This document shows, one piece after another, positions 16,434 through 22,514 of a DNA stretch of 22,514 nt (positions within the stretch are counted from its first letter, which is position 1; every line of letters begins with the position of its first letter). The stretch is from the NCBI GenBank assembly GCA_017618495.1, contig JAFZUD010000156.1, forward strand, positions 1 through 22,514. Reading direction: 5' to 3'. Source of the DNA: Bacilli bacterium (GTDB taxonomy: Bacteria; Bacillota_I; Bacilli_A; RFN20; CAG-826). The notes under the pieces were generated by a model that saw only the letters and a list, made by a program, of their open reading frames with translations, had not been told where the DNA came from and searched no databases. A program made the position numbers and the translations under genes.

Positions 16434-16462
16434 TTGCCATACGTTAGTATAGGTGATATATT
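16434..16462 (+). promoter_or_regulatory. rpmB promoter
   Basis: TTGCCA (16434-16439) and TATATT (16457-16462) are separated by 17 bases, a good sigma-A type match. The predicted start near 16469 gives a leader of about 30 bases with AGAGGTG before the rpmB ATG at 16498. Confidence 0.7.
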
Positions 16463-16497
16463 TTAATCCGCGATTTCTCGCAGCAGAGGTGAAAACT

Positions 16498-16707
16498 ATG
16501 TCAAGAAAATGCCCAATTACCGGTAAAGGCCCAATGAGCGGCAACAACAGATCCCATTCCGTCAGAGCGACCCGTCGTCGTTGGAATGTCAATATCCAGA
16601 CCTACAAAGTCAACATCAATGGCAAGATGGTCGAAGTCAAAATGTCCGCTCGCGCTTATCGTACTCTCAACAAGTCGATCAAGGCCAAAGACGAAAAGGC
16701 TGAATAG
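16498..16707 (+). CDS. rpmB: Ribosomal protein L28 (bL28)
   Basis: A 69-residue basic protein of the large ribosomal subunit. The N-terminus MSRKCPITGKGPMSGNNRSH is the clear L28 signature, followed by RRRWNVNIQTYKV and VSAR-type MSARAYRTL. Only one cysteine (C5) is present, so this is the zinc-free form. The ATG at 16498 has AGAGGTG upstream; an in-frame ATG at 16453 would overlap the -10 box and is rejected. The gene is transcribed opposite to the neighbouring rsmB-rpe operon and converges on it, as rpmB does in Bacillus as I recall it. Confidence 0.97.
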   Translation: MSRKCPITGKGPMSGNNRSHSVRATRRRWNVNIQTYKVNINGKMVEVKMSARAYRTLNKSIKAKDEKAE

Positions 16708-16729
16708 TTTTTACCGATTATTGTTTTTT

Positions 16730-16759
16730 AAAAAGGCCCTGCAAAACGGGCCTTTTTTT
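16730..16759. terminator. Terminator between rpmB and the convergent operon
   Basis: AAAAAGGCCC (16730-16739) pairs with GGGCCTTTTT (16748-16757) around an 8-base loop, followed by T residues on the plus strand. The opposite strand also has a T run, so it can serve both rpmB and the end of the minus-strand operon (stop at 16769). Confidence 0.9.
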
Positions 16760-16768
16760 GTTGTTTCG

Positions 16769-17455
16769 TTAGGAAATTATGAGGTAATTGCATAAGCCTG
16801 CGAGGAACCAGGCAAGGACTGAGAGGAAGATGATTAGCCACTCACTGAAGGCAAGGACGAATGGCTTAGGTCTCTTTAAGGATGAGCCTCCATCTTCTCC
16901 CACCACTTTCTCTAACTGCGCCCAGTTTCTGAGGCGTGGGTTGACGAGGATGAAGACAACCGTGAGAGAGATGACAAACTGCATGATTGAGAGGACAAAG
17001 ACCGCGGTCTCTTTCTCGGACATCTTGCTTAAATTAAGGAAGATAAGGCCGTTAAGGCTAGCAAGAAGGAAGAGACCCAAACCCATCAAATAGAAACGGG
17101 TGAGGTGAATCCTTTCTCTCGAAGCGGTCAAGGTATGAATCCTTATTATTAAGAAGAACATCGTGACGGTGAGGGTTGCTGAAAGGACGAGAAGCCCGAT
17201 TATGTCGGCCGAAGTGTCAGAGTAGTTGACGAACATCGAAACGTTTAGGAGAGCTTCGGACGCCAAGAAAACGATGAGGGCGTAGAACCCAACAGAGTTC
17301 TTTTTCCTTTCGTAAGCCTCGTATGGGAAGCCAGTCAGAAAAGAGAGTTTCTCAGGCTTGCTCGTCGTTAAGCCACTCCAAGAAAAGAGGAGATAAAAAA
17401 GAAAAACTACCGGCGGAATGATAAGAGCAAATTGCGCTAACTCAACGTTGATCAT
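16769..17455 (-). CDS. Six-helix membrane protein of unknown family
   Basis: A 228-residue protein with six strongly hydrophobic segments (about 6-26, 56-77, 84-106, 120-142, 149-171, 201-226). A short polar loop with E-D-G-G-S-S-L-K-R-P-K lies between helices 5 and 6, and a charged loop with Glu/Lys/Arg follows helix 1. I do not recognise a family or an active-site motif. Its ATG shares one base with the rpe stop (TAATG), so it belongs to the rsmB-rpe operon and ends it. In Bacillus, thiN occupies this place after rpe; this protein has no resemblance to thiamine pyrophosphokinase. A transporter or envelope role is possible but unsupported. Confidence 0.85.
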   Translation of the reverse strand: MINVELAQFALIIPPVVFLFYLLFSWSGLTTSKPEKLSFLTGFPYEAYERKKNSVGFYALIVFLASEALLNVSMFVNYSDTSADIIGLLVLSATLTVTMFFLIIRIHTLTASRERIHLTRFYLMGLGLFLLASLNGLIFLNLSKMSEKETAVFVLSIMQFVISLTVVFILVNPRLRNWAQLEKVVGEDGGSSLKRPKPFVLAFSEWLIIFLSVLAWFLAGLCNYLIIS

Positions 17456-18129
17456 TATTTATTTAAGATTTTGGCGGCTCTGATTTCTGGGGTTTCGGCA
17501 CCGAAAAGATAAGTTCCGGTGACAAGGATATCGGCGCCCGCTTTGATGGAAGCAGGCCCAGTGATGTCGTTGATTCCGCCATCGACCTGGAGGAGGGCTT
17601 TGGAACCGCTGGCTTTGATCATCGCTTTGACATCGGCGATTCTCTCGTAGGTCTCCGGGATGAATTTCTGTCCGCCCCAACCTGGTTCGACGCACATGAC
17701 TAAGACAAGGTCGACGTCGTTGAGGTATGGAAGAACGGCGTTCGTGGAGGTGTGTGGCTTGATGGATATGCCAGCGTAGGCACCGCCATCATGGATCTTC
17801 TTGATGGTCTCCCTCACCTCTTTCTCGCTTGGGCAAGCCTCAAGATGGAAAGTGATGATGTTTGAGCCGGCCTTGATGAAATCATCGATCATCTCCCAAG
17901 GTTTCTCGATCATGATATGGGTATCGTTAAGCATGTTGTGCTTATTGTGGACATCTTTGACAAAATCAACGCCGAAAGACTCATTCTTGACGAATTTCCC
18001 ATCCATGACATCGATGTGGATGAGAGGCGCCCCGATCGATTCGGCTCCTGCCATTCCTTCCCTGATGTGGAAAGGCGTGCAAGCAAGCAAAGATGGGGAA
18101 AGGCATGGGGTTTTGATCACAAGTGCCAT
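17455..18129 (-). CDS. rpe: Ribulose-phosphate 3-epimerase
   Basis: Interconverts ribulose-5-phosphate and xylulose-5-phosphate in the pentose phosphate pathway. A TIM-barrel protein of 224 residues. Family motifs are present: CLSPSLLAC near the N-terminus, HIDVMDGKFV (metal-binding His and catalytic Asp), DTHIMIEKP, ITFHLEA, VEPGWGGQKFIPE and QVDGGIN with the second catalytic Asp. The phosphate-binding end GADILVTGTYLF is complete. Its ATG follows the prkC stop by one base. In the usual Bacillota order rsgA lies between prkC and rpe; here nothing does. Confidence 0.96.
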   Translation of the reverse strand: MALVIKTPCLSPSLLACTPFHIREGMAGAESIGAPLIHIDVMDGKFVKNESFGVDFVKDVHNKHNMLNDTHIMIEKPWEMIDDFIKAGSNIITFHLEACPSEKEVRETIKKIHDGGAYAGISIKPHTSTNAVLPYLNDVDLVLVMCVEPGWGGQKFIPETYERIADVKAMIKASGSKALLQVDGGINDITGPASIKAGADILVTGTYLFGAETPEIRAAKILNK

Positions 18130-18130
18130 A

Positions 18131-19009
18131 TTACTTAAAACCGAAGAGTCTTGCTAGAAGCCCCTTCTTCTCCTTGAAATTGTCCTTGTCCGAGAAGGCT
18201 TTGAGGATGTCCTCACGCATTAAGAATGCGTTGGCGTACCTCTCCTCTGGCCTCTTACGGCAGGCTTTGACGATGATTTTATCGAGCGACTTCGGGATGG
18301 AGGCCAGATACTTGCTTGGCTCCGGGAAGTGCTTTTTGATCTGAGCTATGGCGACGTCCTCTGGGGTGGCTCCATCAAATGGGATGGTGCCGGTCAAAAT
18401 CTCAAAGAAGATAATGCCCATTGAGTAGATGTCGCTAGCGACATTGGCAGGCTCACCCATGAGAATCTCCGGGGCGCAGTAATAGACGGTGCCGGTTATG
18501 GCGTCGCCTGAGGTCTTCTCCCCTATTTTGCTGGAGATTCCGAAGTCGGTGATTTTGACACTGCCATCTGGAAGGTAGAAAAGGTTGTCTGGTTTTAAGT
18601 CTCTATGAAGGAGTCCGTGCTCATGGATGTAGCTGACACCTTCGGTGAGCTGAAGCATGACTTGGCAGGCTTCTTGTGGCGAAAGGTTATGGCCGCTCAC
18701 GAGATTGAGCTTGTCGCGGAGGGTTCTTCCATCGACATATTCGTTGGCCATATATGGTCTTCCATCAATCGTGCCATGACCGAAGACTTTGACGATGTTT
18801 GGGTTGTTTAAGGATGCACTAGCGATGCATTCATGCTCAAAACGCTCGACGTTCTTTGGGTTGTCCATCATGTCTTCGCGCATGATCTTGAGGGCAACGG
18901 TCTTATGGAGGACAACGTCAAAAGCCTCATAGACATCGGCCATGCCGCCATGGGCGATCCTACCGGTTACTCTGTAACGGTTATCTATCTTTTCTCCAAT
19001 CTCAATCAT
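18131..19009 (-). CDS. prkC: Soluble Hanks-type Ser/Thr kinase, PrkC-like without PASTA domains
   Basis: A 292-residue protein kinase that occupies the PrkC position next to its partner phosphatase. Kinase landmarks are complete: a glycine loop around GRIAHGGMADVY (16-27), K41, H135-R-D-L-K-P-D-N, D155-F-G, A179-P-E. The chain ends soon after the kinase fold (about 270) with a short basic and hydrophobic tail, KKGLLARLFGFK. There is no transmembrane helix and no extracellular PASTA repeats, so it should be cytoplasmic and cannot sense peptidoglycan the way canonical PrkC does. The start at 19009 overlaps the phosphatase stop by 8 bases and has GGGAG upstream; the longer reading from 19057 adds residues unlike the family. 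Confidence 0.93.
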   Translation of the reverse strand: MIEIGEKIDNRYRVTGRIAHGGMADVYEAFDVVLHKTVALKIMREDMMDNPKNVERFEHECIASASLNNPNIVKVFGHGTIDGRPYMANEYVDGRTLRDKLNLVSGHNLSPQEACQVMLQLTEGVSYIHEHGLLHRDLKPDNLFYLPDGSVKITDFGISSKIGEKTSGDAITGTVYYCAPEILMGEPANVASDIYSMGIIFFEILTGTIPFDGATPEDVAIAQIKKHFPEPSKYLASIPKSLDKIIVKACRKRPEERYANAFLMREDILKAFSDKDNFKEKKGLLARLFGFK

Positions 19010-19751
19010 TGCTGATACACTCCCAAAGGGCGATGGCGATGTTATCGCTTCCCCCATTGCTATTTGCGATCGCTATAAGCGAATCGGCTTTCTGATCGCA
19101 CCTCTCATCGGTGCTCAGGATATTCGCTATCTCATCTACCGGAACCTGGTTATATAAGCCATCCGAGCAACAGAGGATCGTTTCTCCTTGATAGTCGAAT
19201 TCATTGAAGGCAAGGCTAAGGGACGGGAAGATGCCTAAGGCATTCATGAGGACGTGCCTATCAGGATGCGAGACGGCTTCCTCTTCGGTGATTTTGCCAG
19301 TCGAGAGAAGGAAGTTCACATAGGTCTGATCCTCTGTGAGTTGCTTCAAGGCGTTCTTCTTGATGAGCATGTAGCAACGGCTGTCGCCGATGCAGCATGT
19401 ATAAAGTCTGTTATCTGAGATAAGGGCGCACACCAATGTGGTTCCCATGCCCTTGGCATCAGGGTTGTTCTCGGCGTACTCATAGATGGCCGCGTTGGCT
19501 TTCTTGGCCGCTTTGGTGAACCAATTCCTGTTGGTGTAGGCGAAATGGTGTTTCCTCTTATGGCGGAAGGCATCGACCAAGGTTTCGATGGCGATTTGCG
19601 AAGCAAGGTCGCCTTTGTTGGCGCCTCCCATGCCATCGCAGACGACGAGGAAGACCTCGCCATTGACGTTCATCGCGACCTGGGCTTTGTCATCGTTATG
19701 GGTTCTCACCATTCCGATATCGGTTTTGAAAGCGTACGAACCGTGTCTCAT
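19002..19751 (-). CDS. stp: PP2C-family Ser/Thr phosphatase
   Basis: A metal-dependent protein phosphatase (249 residues), the presumed counterpart of the neighbouring kinase. Metal-binding and catalytic motifs are R16-T-H-N-D-D (usually RxxNED), V37-C-D-G-M-G-G, G101-M-G-T-T, C-S-D197-G and G-G-S-D236-N. The order stp-prkC with overlapping reading frames is the standard arrangement in Bacillota and implies coupled expression. The ATG follows the rlmN stop by one base, with AGGAA upstream. It has no membrane segment and acts in the cytoplasm. Confidence 0.95.
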   Translation of the reverse strand: MRHGSYAFKTDIGMVRTHNDDKAQVAMNVNGEVFLVVCDGMGGANKGDLASQIAIETLVDAFRHKRKHHFAYTNRNWFTKAAKKANAAIYEYAENNPDAKGMGTTLVCALISDNRLYTCCIGDSRCYMLIKKNALKQLTEDQTYVNFLLSTGKITEEEAVSHPDRHVLMNALGIFPSLSLAFNEFDYQGETILCCSDGLYNQVPVDEIANILSTDERCDQKADSLIAIANSNGGSDNIAIALWECISND

Positions 19752-19752
19752 C

Positions 19753-20802
19753 TTAGTTCCTACCTTTCAGGACGTACTTGGCGCGAAGCTGGCCGCAAGC
19801 CGCATCGATGCCAGTGCCCCACTCCTTGCGGATGGTGCAATTGATGCCGTGGTTATTGAGATAGAGGGAGAAGGCTTTGGTGTCTTTATCAAGCGATCTC
19901 TCGAATGGTTTTTCTTTGACTGGGTTGAGTGGGATGAGATTGACGTAGCAAAGGATGCCACGGAGTCTTTCCGAGAGTTCCTTCGCGCATTCGATGGTGT
20001 CGTTCAAACCCTTGATGAGGATGTACTCGAAGGTGACGCGACGACCGCTCTTTTCGATGTATTCCTTGACTGCGTCAAGAAGGACGTCCATGTTATACGC
20101 CCTAGAGACAGGCATGAGCTCATTCCTGATCTTGTCGTTTGGAGCGTGGAGTGAGATGGCCAAATTGACCTGGATGCCTTCATCGCCATAACGCTTGATG
20201 CCTGGGACAAGGCCACAGGTGCTGACGGTGATGTGTCTGGCGCCGATCGCCAAGCCTTTGGCTTCGTTCATGATGTGGATGAAGCTAGAGACGTTGTCGT
20301 AGTTGTCAAATGGCTCACCGGTTCCCATGACGACGATGTGGGAGACGTTCTCCCCTTCTTCGTAGAGGATCTTGTTCATGACCATGACCTGGCCAGTCAT
20401 TTCCGCTGAGGTGAGATTTCTTTCCCTCTTGAGGAGTCCAGAGGCGCAGAAAGCGCAGCCCATGGAGCAGCCGATTTGGGAGGAGACGCAGATGGCGTTG
20501 CCATAGTCATAGCGCATGAGAACGCATTCGACTTTGGCCCCGTCTTCCATTTCGACGAGTAATTTGATTGTGCCGTCAGAAGCCACTTGTTTTGTGAAAA
20601 TCCTTGGCAAATCTAGGCTATATTCCTCTTTCAGGACATCACGAAAAGATTTGGAGATATCCGTCATGGAATCGAAATCCGTCACTTTCTTGACGTAGAT
20701 CCATTGGTAAAGCTGGGTGGCGCGATACTTCTTCTCGCCTCTCGCTAACATCTCCTCTTCAAGGGCTTTAAGGGTATATCCAAAGAGGTTCTTTTTCGGC
20801 AT
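19753..20802 (-). CDS. rlmN: Radical-SAM RNA methyltransferase RlmN (23S A2503, tRNA A37)
   Basis: Methylates carbon 2 of A2503 in 23S rRNA and of A37 in some tRNAs. It has 349 residues. The [4Fe-4S] cluster motif is C112-S-M-G-C116-A-F-C119. MGTGEPFDN (about 159-167) is the SAM-binding GEP motif, and C336 in GIDAACGQL is the catalytic cysteine of the family. I chose the ATG at 20802, which gives MPKKNLFGYTL and directly follows the rsmB-like stop. The longer reading from 20844 overlaps that gene by 41 bases. The ribosome binding site is weak (AAAGAATAAA), so translation probably depends on termination of the upstream gene. Confidence 0.96.
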   Translation of the reverse strand: MPKKNLFGYTLKALEEEMLARGEKKYRATQLYQWIYVKKVTDFDSMTDISKSFRDVLKEEYSLDLPRIFTKQVASDGTIKLLVEMEDGAKVECVLMRYDYGNAICVSSQIGCSMGCAFCASGLLKRERNLTSAEMTGQVMVMNKILYEEGENVSHIVVMGTGEPFDNYDNVSSFIHIMNEAKGLAIGARHITVSTCGLVPGIKRYGDEGIQVNLAISLHAPNDKIRNELMPVSRAYNMDVLLDAVKEYIEKSGRRVTFEYILIKGLNDTIECAKELSERLRGILCYVNLIPLNPVKEKPFERSLDKDTKAFSLYLNNHGINCTIRKEWGTGIDAACGQLRAKYVLKGRN

Positions 20803-20803
20803 T

Positions 20804-22144
20804 TTATTCTTTTGGTGAGGCAGTGAGCAAATTGGTTGGGGCATCGGCTAAGCTGGCGATGTCTCCGACTGGGGTCTCCGCTTTAGCGGCGACGGTGTCC
20901 TTAACGAGGACCGCATAGTAGAGAGCGGTCGCCTTTTCTTCGAAAGGCATGTTCTGGACTTCTTTGATGAGATGGAACTCTGGGTGGTTGGCGACGAAGT
21001 CGTTGACGGTCTTGTTGCCTTCCTTCTTGCTGATCGTGTAAACGCAGTAGATGAGGGTTCCTTTCTCGGCGACGAACTTAGAGCATCCTTCAAGGACGGC
21101 TTTCTCCTGAGCGAAGAGCGCGTCCATCTCCTCTTTCTTGAAATGAAGGAGATAGTCTGGATAGTCGCGGATGAGGTCGAAGTTCGAGCTGTTTGGAGCG
21201 GCGATGACGAGGTCCTGCGGACGGGAGATCGCGGCTTCCATGGAATCAGGCTCGGCACCGAAGAAGTTGATGTTCTTGTAGCCGGAGGCCTTGATCATGC
21301 GGGTGACGTCGGTGTAGCTATCGACGCTTGGGCAACCGAGGTTGAGACCAATCTTGTTCTGATAGGTTTCGATGATCTCTTTGAAGAGAGAGGAATCGGC
21401 GTTGGCGTTATAGACGAAGGCTTCCTGTGGCTCTTCGATCTTGTATTCGTCGAGCATGGCTTTGGTGGCCATTCTCTCAGCGAAGATGGCGCCTTGCTTA
21501 TAGAGGTCTAACTTACGGAGTGGGGTCTTTCCGCCATAAAGGAGGATGCCTTCCACTGGGGATTTGACGAAGTCAGGGTTGTTGTTGAGCACCTCTTCCA
21601 CTGGCACCATCGAGGTGCGGATGCGGACACTACTGGTGTTTTGTCTGGCATTAGCTTTGAGGATGCGGTAGGTTTGGCCATATCCGAAATGCTGCCAGAT
21701 CTTAAGGACCCACTCTGGGGTGTTGTATCTGAGCGAGAGATATTTGTTCGAGGTCTTTGGGAATTCGGCTGGGATGAATTCGTTTGGGGTCTCAGCTTTG
21801 GCGAAAAGCGGCTCAAGCTTCTCCATCTTCTCCTCGCCGATCTTCTCGCTAAGGACTTTCTTCATGTCCTCAAGAGCGATGCGCTTAAAGAAATAGATGT
21901 CAGCGAGAGCGAGCTTAATGGCCATCTTCTCTTCTTCGGTGAGGCCTTCGATTTTGGCTTCCTCAACGAGATGAGTGAAAAGAAGGTGATGGCGAAGCTC
22001 ACATCCGACAAGGCCAGCGACTGATCCCCTAAGAGGACGGATGGCTGGGTCAGCTTGGAAAAGCTTCTTGAGAGCGTCGTTGAATTGAACATCGTTCACA
22101 AGGATGTCGTTCAAGACCTTTTGGGCTAAATCAAATTCTTGCAT
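20804..22144 (-). CDS. RsmB-like 16S rRNA methyltransferase homologue, catalytic residues lost
   Basis: A 446-residue protein in the rsmB position before rlmN. Residues about 1-140 look like the NusB-like RNA-binding domain. Residues 137-180 (SLRYNTPEWVLKIWQHFGYG) match the linker typical of RsmB. The C-terminal part follows the methyltransferase fold but is eroded at the active site. The SAM loop that should read DxCAAPGGK is FVYNANADS (243-251). Motif IV, normally DAPCS, is A315-P-N318-S. Motif VI, normally YSTCS, is Y366-C-V-Y369-T, with Tyr in the nucleophile position. The frame is open throughout, with GGGAGG 6 bases before the ATG, so it is expressed and not a decayed pseudogene. It probably retains an RNA-binding role only. 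Confidence 0.85.
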   Translation of the reverse strand: MQEFDLAQKVLNDILVNDVQFNDALKKLFQADPAIRPLRGSVAGLVGCELRHHLLFTHLVEEAKIEGLTEEEKMAIKLALADIYFFKRIALEDMKKVLSEKIGEEKMEKLEPLFAKAETPNEFIPAEFPKTSNKYLSLRYNTPEWVLKIWQHFGYGQTYRILKANARQNTSSVRIRTSMVPVEEVLNNNPDFVKSPVEGILLYGGKTPLRKLDLYKQGAIFAERMATKAMLDEYKIEEPQEAFVYNANADSSLFKEIIETYQNKIGLNLGCPSVDSYTDVTRMIKASGYKNINFFGAEPDSMEAAISRPQDLVIAAPNSSNFDLIRDYPDYLLHFKKEEMDALFAQEKAVLEGCSKFVAEKGTLIYCVYTISKKEGNKTVNDFVANHPEFHLIKEVQNMPFEEKATALYYAVLVKDTVAAKAETPVGDIASLADAPTNLLTASPKE

Positions 22145-22161
22145 GTCTTTCCTCCCAAAAC

Positions 22162-22514
22162 TTAATGTTGGTGTTTATGTCCATGGTGGCAATGGCCATC
22201 GTGGCAGCAACAATCATCATCTTCCTTGGCGTCTAAGGATTCGAGTTCTTCCTCGTGCCCGGCAAAGGCATCGCCAAGGTAGATTTGCTCTTCGTCGTCG
22301 ATATCGAGATCGGCGCGGTCGAGGGGGTTGGCCTCATCGTATTCTTCTTCCTCGTCGTCATATGGCATCGTCTCAGCGGAGATGTTGCCTCTTTCGATAT
22401 AGCGAGGATAGTCTTCGTTAATGTGTTCGTAATGGTGTTCCATCTCGAAATAAGTGAATGTGACGCTTAGGTTGATTGTGAAATCCGTGAAGGTTTTGAT
22501 GAGGTAATCCGCGA
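22162..22514 (-). CDS. Partial protein with acidic region and His/Cys-rich C-terminus
   Basis: The C-terminal 116 residues of a gene that runs off the right edge; the N-terminus is missing. The frame stays open from the edge through a Met at 22443, and that ATG has no ribosome binding site, so the true start is probably outside the window. The visible part starts with a beta-like stretch rich in Thr and Phe. A strongly acidic region follows (D-D-E-E-E-E-Y-D-E and later Glu/Asp runs). The last 19 residues or so are D-D-D-C-C-C-H-D-G-H-C-H-H-G-H-K-H-Q-H, a likely metal-binding tail (three adjacent Cys, a fourth Cys, and seven His). It ends 17 bases before the rsmB-like gene and probably shares its operon. 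The family is not recognised. Confidence 0.7.
   Translation of the reverse strand, partial: ADYLIKTFTDFTINLSVTFTYFEMEHHYEHINEDYPRYIERGNISAETMPYDDEEEEYDEANPLDRADLDIDDEEQIYLGDAFAGHEEELESLDAKEDDDCCCHDGHCHHGHKHQH

Noticed and set aside
19002..19004. Mycoplasma genetic code (UGA as Trp), considered because of the kinase-only PrkC
   Set aside because: UGA ends the phosphatase and pepV at the expected lengths and in coupling overlaps, and Trp is encoded by UGG throughout.
20804..22144. Calling the rsmB-position gene a pseudogene
   Set aside because: The frame is uninterrupted over 446 codons, the ribosome binding site is strong and spacing to both neighbours is tight, which argues for a retained protein rather than decay.
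22441..22443. ATG at 22443 as the start of a complete 93-residue protein
   Set aside because: No Shine-Dalgarno sequence precedes it and the frame is open through to the window edge, so it is more likely an internal Met of a truncated gene.
1..22514. Mobile elements, CRISPR, toxin-antitoxin or phage defence genes
   Set aside because: I looked for transposase and integrase motifs, regularly spaced repeats and small paired genes and saw none; nearly all sequence is accounted for by housekeeping and metabolic genes.

Overview
The window looks like a chromosomal segment from a Bacillota bacterium, most likely a Bacilli or Erysipelotrichia/Mollicutes-related gut-type lineage. The evidence is the Bacillus-like gene order rsmB-rlmN-stp-prkC-rpe with an oppositely oriented rpmB, the glgC/glgD pair, a CcpA-like LacI regulator, YtpR, PepV and an ECF transporter S component. 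UGA is a stop codon here (it ends pepV and the PP2C gene), so this is not a mycoplasma-code genome. Base composition is moderate by eye. I see no insertion sequence, phage gene, CRISPR array, tRNA or rRNA. Gene order comparisons come from memory, not from a search.

Layout, left to right. Positions 5-2632 (minus): tyrS followed by a secreted lipoprotein. 2848-4812 (plus): a membrane c-di-GMP phosphodiesterase whose promoter lies so close to the ATG that the mRNA may be leaderless. It converges on a CcpA-like LacI regulator (4862-5863, minus) across a two-way terminator. The regulator has a perfect 16-bp palindrome and several related half-sites in its leader. 6134-10114 (minus): a tightly packed operon coaX, ECF S component (probably pantothenate), pepV, trmB, ytpR, closed by a terminator at 6092-6113. 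10223-16332 (minus): glgC-glgD-glgA-leuS, glycogen synthesis coupled to leucyl-tRNA synthetase, closed by a terminator at 10174-10208. 16498-16707 (plus): rpmB with a clear promoter. 16769-22514 (minus): a housekeeping operon in transcription order (partial acidic His/Cys-tailed protein)-rsmB-like-rlmN-stp-prkC-rpe-six-TM protein, with gaps or overlaps of a few bases between almost all neighbours.

The housekeeping operon is the most unusual part. The rsmB-position gene is full length, but both catalytic cysteines and the SAM-binding glycine loop of the m5C methyltransferase family are gone, so it looks like a conserved pseudoenzyme. The Ser/Thr kinase consists of the kinase domain only, with no membrane anchor or PASTA repeats. 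rsgA, normally between prkC and rpe, is absent, and a six-helix membrane protein of unknown family stands where thiN is often found.

The genes cover translation and RNA modification (tyrS, leuS, trmB, rlmN, rpmB, ytpR), coenzyme A precursor salvage (coaX plus transporter), dipeptide use (pepV), glycogen storage (glgCDA), pentose phosphate metabolism (rpe), and signalling by c-di-GMP and by a Ser/Thr kinase/phosphatase pair.
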